Assembly: GCA_030680855.1 (NCBI GenBank)
Contig: JAUXUN010000068.1
Coordinates: 1-64,000, forward strand
DNA: 64,000 nucleotides
Reading direction: 5' to 3'
Origin: Aestuariivirga sp.
GTDB taxonomy: Bacteria > Pseudomonadota > Alphaproteobacteria > Rhizobiales > Aestuariivirgaceae
The notes under the pieces were generated by a model. The model was not told the origin of the DNA, did no database searches, and was given only the letters and a program-made list of their open reading frames with translations. The translations under genes were made by a program, and so were the position numbers. Below, in pieces: positions 57,708 through 64,000 of this stretch (position 1 is its first letter; each line of letters starts with the position of its first letter).

Positions 57708-58391
57708 TCAATCAAGAAGGGCCAGCATCGCAGCTTCATCGGGCGTTTTTGCGACACGCTTTTGCCATGATCCGGGAAGGGCCTTTGCGACGTTTTCCGA
57801 CAGGCAGTAATAGATGAGGGCCGCCGCCCGTCTTTCCAGGCCGGAATTCTCGATGAGATCACGCCAGAGGCGGGCACTGCGCGGCGAATAGAGCAATACG
57901 CCATCGGCTCCCTTGACTGCCAAGCCGATATCATCAGGTGTTTGAATAACGGCATCATAGGTGATGACCCGCTCCACCGCGAAGCCGGAAGCCATCAACA
58001 GGGCTTGCAGATCAGCGGAGGTTTCCGCTCCCGATAGATAAAGCACCGGGCCTTTTTGCGGATCAAACTTCGCGGCCGCATGAGCCGCAAGCCCCTGCAC
58101 ATCACCGCCATGGGCCTCGGCAAATTTGAAACCATTGTCCTGCGCGGTTGAGAGCGACTGGGGACCAACCGCCAGGAGGGGAATGGTTTTCAGCCTGTCC
58201 TCGACGTTCAGAAACTTGAGGGCGTTGGCGCTGGTTGTGCAAATGAGTTGATAGGCCAGGGGTGGAACATAAGCTCCGGGCCGTGGGACAATTTTCAGGA
58301 GTGGCGCGAGGAGCGCAGTATGGCTGCGGCTTTCCAGTTTTGCTTTTAAGGAAAGCGCGTCGTCTTCCGGCCTGGTGATGATGAGGCGCAT
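57708..58391 (-). CDS. hemD: Uroporphyrinogen-III synthase
   Basis: 227 residues, a short HemD: starts MRLIITRPEDDALSLKAKLE, with LICTTSANALKF and VLYLSGAETSADLQALL segments of the two-domain fold, and GVLLYSPRSARLWRDLI near the end. Closes hydroxymethylbilane to uroporphyrinogen III with inversion of ring D. Overlaps hemC by one base; adjacent mitofilin-like gene downstream. Confidence 0.87.
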   Translation of the reverse strand: MRLIITRPEDDALSLKAKLESRSHTALLAPLLKIVPRPGAYVPPLAYQLICTTSANALKFLNVEDRLKTIPLLAVGPQSLSTAQDNGFKFAEAHGGDVQGLAAHAAAKFDPQKGPVLYLSGAETSADLQALLMASGFAVERVITYDAVIQTPDDIGLAVKGADGVLLYSPRSARLWRDLIENSGLERRAAALIYYCLSENVAKALPGSWQKRVAKTPDEAAMLALLD

Positions 58392-59305
58392 CAGAAGGAA
58401 ATCAGCGCGCCGCCGAGCGCCTTCACTTCCTTGCCTGCATCTTCGCCCATTTTTGCCGCATCACTTGCAGAACCTGTGCGGGTGGTTTCAAAACAATGGA
58501 CGCCATCGGGCGTCAAAGCGTGGCCGCGAAAGCTCAAGCTGTCGCCATTCAATGTCGCGAGGCCGGCAAGCGGCGAGCGGCAGGAACCATCCAGGGTCTT
58601 AAGGAAGGCGCGTTCACAACTGACAGCAATCTCGCTCTGGCGATGATTGATGGCGGCCAGCAGCTTGCGCGTTGCTTCATCATCTTCACGGATTTCAATG
58701 CCGATGGCCCCCTGGGCGATGGCGGGCAGCATGACGTCCACCGGAATGGCCACGGTAATCTTGTCGGCAAAGCCCAAGCGATTCAGCCCGGCGCAGGCGA
58801 GGAAGGTGGCATCGGCAACACCTTCCGACAATTTGCGCAACCGCGTTTCAACATTGCCGCGAAATTGCACGGTTTTCAGATCAGGCCGCAGTCTCAACAC
58901 CTGTGCTGTGCGGCGAACCGAAGAGGAGCCGATGGCTGCGCCCGTTTTGAGTTCGGCCAGGGAATTAGCAACGGGACTTATGAAGGCATCTCTTGGGTCC
59001 TCGCGGGGGAGGACGGTGGCAATGGTGAGGCCACCGGGCAGATTGGCCGGCAGATCCTTCATGGAGTGAACCGCGAGCTGGATTTCGCCTGACAAGAGGG
59101 CATCTTCGATTTCCTTGGTGAAGAGGCCCTTACCGCCGATTTCATTCAGCGGGCGGTCCTTGATGCGGTCTCCCGTCGTTGTAATGGGAACAACTTCAAT
59201 GTCCGAGGGGTCCAGGCCATGGGCGGCAATCAGGCGGTCGCGGGTTTCGCGGGCCTGGATCAAGGCCAGGGGTGACCCCCGGGTTCCAATTTTTATACGC
59301 GGCAT
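58391..59305 (-). CDS. hemC: Hydroxymethylbilane synthase (porphobilinogen deaminase)
   Basis: 304 residues from the ATG at MPRIKIGTRGSPLALIQ. The dipyrromethane-binding Cys lies in GLDGSCRSPLAG near residue 240, and VHSMKDLPANLPGGLTIATVLPREDPRDA plus the GSSSVRRTAQ motif complete the active site. An upstream ATG would overlap tsaD regulatory sequence. Divergent from tsaD. Confidence 0.95.
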   Translation of the reverse strand: MPRIKIGTRGSPLALIQARETRDRLIAAHGLDPSDIEVVPITTTGDRIKDRPLNEIGGKGLFTKEIEDALLSGEIQLAVHSMKDLPANLPGGLTIATVLPREDPRDAFISPVANSLAELKTGAAIGSSSVRRTAQVLRLRPDLKTVQFRGNVETRLRKLSEGVADATFLACAGLNRLGFADKITVAIPVDVMLPAIAQGAIGIEIREDDEATRKLLAAINHRQSEIAVSCERAFLKTLDGSCRSPLAGLATLNGDSLSFRGHALTPDGVHCFETTRTGSASDAAKMGEDAGKEVKALGGALISF

Positions 59306-59380
59306 TTGCAAGTTGTATCCGGTGGATGCTAGAGCGGGCCTCGTTCTAGCCGCTAATTCGTGAGACGTCATCCATTACCC

Positions 59381-60475
59381 ATGGCCGCAGCTGCTACCCA
59401 TATTCTCGGTATCGAGACCTCCTGTGATGAGACGGCCGCCGCCGTCATTCGCCGGAATGCCGATGGCAGCGGAGAAATCATCAGCAATATCGTGCTTTCG
59501 CAAATTGCAGACCACGCGCCCTATGGCGGCGTGGTGCCGGAAATCGCGGCGCGGGTCCACATCAAGCACCTGGACCATTTGGTCGCGCAGGCCATGGATG
59601 AGGCAGGGATTGCTTTCCCGATGCTTGATGGCGTGGCGGCCACGGCGGGGCCGGGGCTTCTGGGCGGTGTCATCATCGGCCTCACAACCGCCAAGGCCAT
59701 CGCCATGGCGCATGGCAAGCCCTTGCTGGCCATCAATCATCTCGAGGGTCACGCGCTTACGCCCCGCCTGCTGGAACCTTGCCCCTTTCCCTATTTGCTC
59801 TTGTTGATTTCCGGGGGGCACACGCAGTTTCAACTGGTTGAAGGTGTCGGGCGCTATCGCAGGCTGGGCACGACTATCGACGATGCCTTGGGGGAAGCAT
59901 TCGACAAGACGGCAAAGCTCTTGGGACTGGGTTATCCTGGCGGCCCGCTGGTGGAGCAATACGCGCGCAAGGGCAATGCGTGGCGCTTTGATTTTCCGCG
60001 CCCGCTCAAGGGGCGGAAGGACTGCAACTTTTCCTTTTCAGGGTTGAAGACGGCGGTGCGCGAGGCGGTTCAAACTCTGGAACATTTGTCGGAACAGGAC
60101 ATTGCGGATGTCTGCGCCAGCTTTGAACTGGCGGTTGCCGAAACGCTGCAAGACAGATTGAAGATGGCTTTTGCAGCTTTCCGGGAAGCCTGTCCGGAGG
60201 CGCGGGAGCCTGCCTTGATTGTGGCCGGTGGCGTTGCGGCAAACATGACGTTGAAAGCTGTTCTGGCAAGCTCGGCCGAAGAATTTGGATTCAAGCTCAT
60301 AGTTCCGCCGGCCAGCCTTTGCACCGACAATGCGGCGATGATCGCCTGGGCCGGGGCGGAGCGCTTGGCCCTTGGCCTTGTTGATGATCTCAATTTCATG
60401 GCACGGGCGCGCTGGCCGCTCGATGAGGTTTCAACCCCCATCTATGGCTCCGGCAAGCTGGGGGTGAAGGTTTGA
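59381..60475 (+). CDS. tsaD: TsaD, tRNA t6A37 threonylcarbamoyltransferase
   Basis: 364 residues. The family sequence is intact: [30 protein letters not shown] (His metal motif), [14 protein letters not shown] and [14 protein letters not shown], with [12 protein letters not shown] near the end. With TsaB, TsaC and TsaE it makes N6-threonylcarbamoyladenosine on ANN-decoding tRNAs, which include tRNA-Thr. ATG chosen because a GTG seven codons earlier would lie in the hemC promoter. Overlaps gpsA by four bases. Confidence 0.95.
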   Translation: MAAAATHILGIETSCDETAAAVIRRNADGSGEIISNIVLSQIADHAPYGGVVPEIAARVHIKHLDHLVAQAMDEAGIAFPMLDGVAATAGPGLLGGVIIGLTTAKAIAMAHGKPLLAINHLEGHALTPRLLEPCPFPYLLLLISGGHTQFQLVEGVGRYRRLGTTIDDALGEAFDKTAKLLGLGYPGGPLVEQYARKGNAWRFDFPRPLKGRKDCNFSFSGLKTAVREAVQTLEHLSEQDIADVCASFELAVAETLQDRLKMAFAAFREACPEAREPALIVAGGVAANMTLKAVLASSAEEFGFKLIVPPASLCTDNAAMIAWAGAERLALGLVDDLNFMARARWPLDEVSTPIYGSGKLGVKV

Positions 60476-61377
60476 AGCGGCGCATCGCCATTGCGGGAAA
60501 TGGCGCATGGGGTCAGGCGCTGGCCCATGTCGCAAGGACCGCAGGCCATGACGTCAGCATGTGGTCGAGGCAAAAATCTGATGTGGTCTCGTTCGCAAGC
60601 CTCGATGCCATCATCGTGGCGGTGCCGGCGCAGGCGGTGCGCCATGTGCTGACGCTGATCAAGCCACCAAAGGGCATTCCCTTGATCATCGGCGCCAAGG
60701 GCATTGAACAGCAGACAGCCAAATTCATGAATGAGGTGGTGGCGGACGTAGTGCCGGGGGCGCTCACCTTTGTGCTTTCGGGCCCGAGTTTCGCCAGCGA
60801 TGTTATAAAGGGCCTGCCAACCGCCGTTACGCTCGCCGCGCCCACCCTGGCGGAAGCCGGTGAATGGGCCCAGGCCCTTTCGCTTCCGACGTTCCGGGTT
60901 TACGGCTCCGACGATGTTCTGGGCGTCGAGATCGGGGGGGCGCTAAAGAATGTCCTGGCCATTGCCTGCGGCATTTCCGATGGCAAAGGCCTTGGGGACA
61001 GTGCGCGGGCGGCGCTGACAACGCGGGGCTTTGCCGAACTGATGCGCTTTGGCAAAAAACTCGGGGCAAAACCTGAAACCCTGACGGGGCTTGCAGGCTT
61101 GGGTGACCTGCTGCTCACCTGCTCCAGCCATCAGTCGCGCAATTATTCCTTTGGCCTTGCAATCGGGCAGGGCACTTCGGTCAGCGCGGCGCTGGCTGCA
61201 TCACTCGGTGTCGTTGAAGGCGCCCATACGGCCAGGGTTGCGCAGGCACTTGCCATACGGCATGAGGTTGACATGCCCATTGTGGCGGCGGTTTCGGCGA
61301 TTGTCGATCACGGCGCGGAACCAGCCCAGGAAATCGCCAGGCTTCTGGCGCGGCCGGTTCGCGAAGAAATCAGATAG
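60472..61377 (+). CDS. gpsA: Glycerol-3-phosphate dehydrogenase (NAD(P)+)
   Basis: 301 residues from a TTG that overlaps the tsaD stop. The NAD(P)-binding Rossmann motif reads [10 protein letters not shown], and the substrate segment [36 protein letters not shown] is diagnostic, with [14 protein letters not shown]. It is shorter than many family members (~330). Supplies glycerol-3-phosphate for phospholipids. Confidence 0.92.
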   Translation: MKRRIAIAGNGAWGQALAHVARTAGHDVSMWSRQKSDVVSFASLDAIIVAVPAQAVRHVLTLIKPPKGIPLIIGAKGIEQQTAKFMNEVVADVVPGALTFVLSGPSFASDVIKGLPTAVTLAAPTLAEAGEWAQALSLPTFRVYGSDDVLGVEIGGALKNVLAIACGISDGKGLGDSARAALTTRGFAELMRFGKKLGAKPETLTGLAGLGDLLLTCSSHQSRNYSFGLAIGQGTSVSAALAASLGVVEGAHTARVAQALAIRHEVDMPIVAAVSAIVDHGAEPAQEIARLLARPVREEIR

Positions 61378-61386
61378 GGAGAAGAC

Positions 61387-61674
61387 ATGCTTTTTGCATT
61401 GATATGCACCGACAAGCCAAACAGTCTGGAACTGCGCCAGCAGTCACGGCCCGACCATCTCAAGTTTCTGGAAGGCCTTGGTGGCAGCCTGAAGGCTGCC
61501 GGCCCTTTCACCGACGATGAGGGCAAGCCCACGGGCAGCCTGGTGGTGATCGAGGCCGCAAACCGCGCGGCAATTGCGGAAATCGCGGCGCGCGATCCCT
61601 ATGCGGCTGCCGGGCTTTTTGCTTCCGTTGAGATCAAGCCATGGAAATGGCTGATCAAGAATCCGGAGGCTTGA
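61387..61674 (+). CDS. YciI-family protein
   Basis: 95 residues with the YciI fold: MLFALICTDKPNSLELRQQSRPDHLKFLEGL, then AAGPFTDDEGKPTGSLVVIEAANRAAIAEIAARDPYAAAGLF and ASVEIKPWKWL. Small cytoplasmic protein of uncertain role, often next to gpsA in alphaproteobacteria. Ten bases after gpsA; GGGAGAAG precedes the ATG. Confidence 0.88.
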   Translation: MLFALICTDKPNSLELRQQSRPDHLKFLEGLGGSLKAAGPFTDDEGKPTGSLVVIEAANRAAIAEIAARDPYAAAGLFASVEIKPWKWLIKNPEA

Positions 61675-61676
61675 GC

Positions 61677-62111
61677 ATGGCCTATTGGCTTTTCAAATCG
61701 GAACCCGGCGTATGGTCATGGGACATGCAGAAGACCAAGGGAAAAACCGGCGAGGAATGGACCGGGGTCCGCAATTACCAGGCGCGCAACAACATGCGCT
61801 TGATGAAGCTTGGCGAAAAGGGTTTCTTCTATCACTCGAATGAATCGCGGGCGATTGTTGGCATCGTTGAGGTGTGCAAGCCTGCGCACAAGGACTCGAC
61901 CGCTGATGTTGATACGTGGGAGTGTGTGGATATCCGCGCACTGATCGATGTGCCGAAACCGGTTTCGCTTGACGACATCAAGTTGGACAAGCGCCTGAAG
62001 GAAATGGTTCTGGTGAAGAACTCGCGCCTTTCGGTGCAGCCGGTAACGGCGGAGGAATGGAAAATCATCTGCGATCTCGGTGGGGTCAAAACACCGCCGC
62101 GGCTGACGTGA
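61677..62111 (+). CDS. EVE-domain protein
   Basis: 144 residues starting MAYWLFKSEPGVWSWD, then GVRNYQARNNMRLMKLGEKGFFYHSNE and GIVEVCKPAHKDST, and ending with NSRLSVQPVTAEEWKIICDLGG. EVE domains belong to the PUA-like fold and bind modified DNA or RNA bases. A GGAGGC site precedes the ATG, which lies just after the YciI stop. Confidence 0.92.
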   Translation: MAYWLFKSEPGVWSWDMQKTKGKTGEEWTGVRNYQARNNMRLMKLGEKGFFYHSNESRAIVGIVEVCKPAHKDSTADVDTWECVDIRALIDVPKPVSLDDIKLDKRLKEMVLVKNSRLSVQPVTAEEWKIICDLGGVKTPPRLT

Positions 62112-62752
62112 GCAAGGCGGAGTTCATCCGGCAAAATACGAGTGTGATGCCGCCGCCGCTGGTGCCGGAAATAAAATTGCATCTGGCCCATGAGGCGGTG
62201 CCCCTGTGGCAGAAAACCGAGGAGGAACTCGGTGAAATGGGCCTGGCCCCGCCATTCTGGGCCTTTGCCTGGGCCGGTGGGCAGGCCCTGGCGCGCTATG
62301 TGCTGGATCATGCGGGCACGGTTGGAAATCTCCGGGTGGTGGATTTGGCGACGGGCTCCGGGCTGGTGGCAATCGCTGCCGTGCAGGCTGGTTCCGCTTC
62401 AATTGTGGCAACCGATATCGATGAATTTGCCACGACCGCGGCGGAGATGAATGCCGCGCTCAATCAGGTGAGCCTGGATATCAAATTGGAGGATGTGCTG
62501 CATCAGCAACCGCCACCCACTGATGTCATTCTTGTCGGTGATCTGTTCTATGAGAAGACCTTGGCCATACGTTGTTTGACATGGCTGCGGCAGGCGCAGC
62601 GGCAGGGCGCTAAAGTGTTCATCGGCGATCCCGGGCGAAGTTATTTGCCCAAAGAGCAGCTGGAGAAACTTGCCGAGTATAATGTTCCGGTGACCCGTGA
62701 CCTGGAAGATGCGGAAATCAAGAGGACGTCTGTGTGGCAACTACGGGCCTGA
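62108..62752 (+). CDS. SAM methyltransferase of ETF-beta lysine methyltransferase type
   Basis: 214 residues from the GTG overlapping the EVE stop (GTGA). The SAM site is VVDLATGSGLVAIAAVQAG; PPFWAFAWAGGQALARYVLD and LVGDLFYEKTLA, with IGDPGRSYLP, follow the electron-transfer-flavoprotein beta lysine methyltransferase pattern. The likely target is ETF-beta, though other protein targets are possible. Convergent with the EamA transporter gene, with which its end overlaps. Confidence 0.85.
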   Translation: MSKAEFIRQNTSVMPPPLVPEIKLHLAHEAVPLWQKTEEELGEMGLAPPFWAFAWAGGQALARYVLDHAGTVGNLRVVDLATGSGLVAIAAVQAGSASIVATDIDEFATTAAEMNAALNQVSLDIKLEDVLHQQPPPTDVILVGDLFYEKTLAIRCLTWLRQAQRQGAKVFIGDPGRSYLPKEQLEKLAEYNVPVTRDLEDAEIKRTSVWQLRA

Positions 62753-63626
62753 CGGATGAGCCGGTGTTATTGAGCCAGAGCGCCAGCATCAGGATCGACA
62801 GGGATAGCCAAAGCCAAACATCGGCGCCGCCGCCATAGAAGAATATGGCAAAAAGCACGGCCGCGGGCGTTGAAACATAGACGGCCTGAATGGTGTAAAC
62901 CGCGCCCTTGTCACGGATAAGGGTGAAGAAGGCGATGCGTTCGATGATCCACAGGAAGCCTGCCACGAGAACCGTCCAATAGGCCAGAAGCTCCGGCGTG
63001 GCCGGCCCCCAGGGAACTGCGAAATAGAGCATGAAGGGAACGGCAAGCAGCCCGGACCAAAAGCTTTCAGACGCGCCAATGGAATAGACATCCCTGTCTT
63101 TTGGCCAGAAGTGGGCGGCGAACCAATTGTAGCCCGTGTACATGATGGGTGCGCTGAAGGCCGCCAGGGTCCACCAGGAAATCTGCCCGGACAGCATGCC
63201 TTCGCGCGAGAGGATCAGAATTGCACTCGATGCGAAACCTGCTGCCACGGCAAGCAGCCGGCGGGGAACGGCGTTTTCACGGCCAGTCGCCAATGCGATC
63301 ACATAGTTGAAGATAGGGGCGGTGGAGACGATCAACGCCATTTCTGTGGCGGGCAGGTGGCGGATCAAATAGAGGCCGATGGCAAAGGGAATGTTGAGCA
63401 GAATGGCGCAGCCCAGGCCAAAAACAACAACCTCGCGGCTGTAATCAGGTTTTGTGCCCGCCAACCGGGCAGCAACCACAAGGCCAGCGCCCACGCCAAA
63501 GCCCGCATAGACAATCACATGGCTGATGGGCATGTCCTGCAGCGCCATGGCCTTGTAGAGCGATTGGGACAGCCCCCAGAACAGGCCCAAAAATATGAAA
63601 TATAGAAAATGCCGGGAAATGATCAT
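62718..63626 (-). CDS. EamA/DMT-superfamily permease
   Basis: 302 residues, ten hydrophobic helices in two EamA repeats (FLGLFWGLSQSLYKAMALQDMPIS..., WTLAAFSAPIMYTGYNWFAAHFWP...). Members export or import metabolites; the substrate cannot be read. Its 3' end overlaps the methyltransferase gene by about 35 bases in antisense. Promoter faces the acs gene. Confidence 0.85.
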   Translation of the reverse strand: MIISRHFLYFIFLGLFWGLSQSLYKAMALQDMPISHVIVYAGFGVGAGLVVAARLAGTKPDYSREVVVFGLGCAILLNIPFAIGLYLIRHLPATEMALIVSTAPIFNYVIALATGRENAVPRRLLAVAAGFASSAILILSREGMLSGQISWWTLAAFSAPIMYTGYNWFAAHFWPKDRDVYSIGASESFWSGLLAVPFMLYFAVPWGPATPELLAYWTVLVAGFLWIIERIAFFTLIRDKGAVYTIQAVYVSTPAAVLFAIFFYGGGADVWLWLSLSILMLALWLNNTGSSVRPVVATQTSS

Positions 63627-63719
63627 GGCTGCTCTATGGCATGTGCTTAAACTTTAAGCTACTTGATAGGGACGCAGAACTGACCTTACATTGGGGCATA
63701 ACAGAAGAGGAAAACGCCC

Positions 63720-64000
63720 ATGTCGTCCAAGACTTATCCGGTTCCGGCCAGTTGGAAAAAGCGCGCTTTTGTTGATGAAGCGGGCTACAAGGCAATGTAT
63801 GCGGAGTCGGTGAAAAGTCCCGGCAAGTTCTGGGCGAAACATGCCAAGCGGCTGGACTGGTTCAAGGCGCCGACAAAAATCAAGAACACCTCCTTTGCCT
63901 ATGACAAGGTTTCGATCAAGTGGTTCGAGGACGGGGTTCTCAATGTTTCCTACAACTGCATTGACCGGCATCTGAAGAAGCGGGCCAACCAGACAGCAAT
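63720..64000 (+). CDS. acs: Acetyl-CoA synthetase, 5' end
   Basis: The ATG follows GAAGAGG by seven bases and opens [31 protein letters not shown], then [49 protein letters not shown], the canonical ACAS_N start of AMP-forming acetyl-CoA synthetase. The catalytic domain lies past the window. About 90 bases separate it from the divergent permease gene. Confidence 0.88.
   Translation, partial: MSSKTYPVPASWKKRAFVDEAGYKAMYAESVKSPGKFWAKHAKRLDWFKAPTKIKNTSFAYDKVSIKWFEDGVLNVSYNCIDRHLKKRANQTA

Overview
The window reads as an alphaproteobacterial chromosome segment, most likely Hyphomicrobiales. The right-hand 9 kb carries a typical alphaproteobacterial housekeeping block (HemY-domain protein, mitofilin-like protein, hemD, hemC, tsaD, gpsA, YciI, EVE, methyltransferase, start of acs). 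The left 55 kb is an accessory region for anaerobic respiration and low-oxygen stress. The boundary is a tRNA-Thr (anticodon CGT) whose 3' end faces the accessory side.

Layout. (1) About 1-22.4 kb is a low-oxygen stress region: FNT-type formate/nitrite transporter, TPC-type P1B ATPase, site-2 protease with CBS domains, lone pstB, MlaC-like protein, second-copy-type FtsH, CapA-like phosphoesterase, nicotinate phosphoribosyltransferase, an RpoD-like sigma factor, and many small proteins (PNPOx-like, DUF302, carboxymuconolactone decarboxylase family). It is visibly decaying: I find remnants of an alcohol dehydrogenase, a RaiA/HPF-type ribosome factor, a cupin, a ferredoxin and arsenate reductase, plus one IS5-like element. 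(2) 22.5-26.1 kb holds a divergent pair for methylated amines: an MttB-family methyltransferase and a trimethylamine-dehydrogenase-like flavoprotein. (3) 26.2-31.5 kb is a NO-response block: ric-ubiT-ubiU-ubiV-nnrS reading left, and nsrR plus a membrane protein reading right. (4) 31.7-39.7 kb holds a Crp/Fnr regulator and a leftward operon for a CuA-containing, sNOR-like nitric oxide reductase. The operon also has heme O synthase, SCO, an unusual cytochrome b/ferredoxin/MvhD fusion, an unknown protein and bacteriohemerythrin. A cytochrome c gene lies beside it. (5) 39.7-52.5 kb is the respiratory nitrate reductase operon, narK(fused)-orf-narGHJI-ppiC-orf-hemerythrin, with a divergent NarR-like regulator. 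(6) 52.7-55.0 kb has a nitronate-monooxygenase-like protein, a potA fragment and the tRNA.

How the genes work together. NarK and NarGHI import and reduce nitrate, and the NOR removes nitric oxide. RIC, bacteriohemerythrin, NnrS and NsrR fit repair and sensing of NO damage. UbiTUV supports ubiquinone synthesis without oxygen, which keeps quinol available to these enzymes. No nirK/nirS or nosZ is present here, so nitrite reduction and N2O reduction would have to be encoded elsewhere. Eleven FNR/NNR-like 14-mers (TTGAT-N4-ATCAA or one-mismatch forms) lie in intergenic DNA across the accessory region, nearly all just upstream of genes. Both Crp/Fnr proteins carry the E-x-x-S-R recognition motif expected to read TTGAT, and neither has an N-terminal cysteine cluster. 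The stress and denitrification genes therefore look like one regulon.
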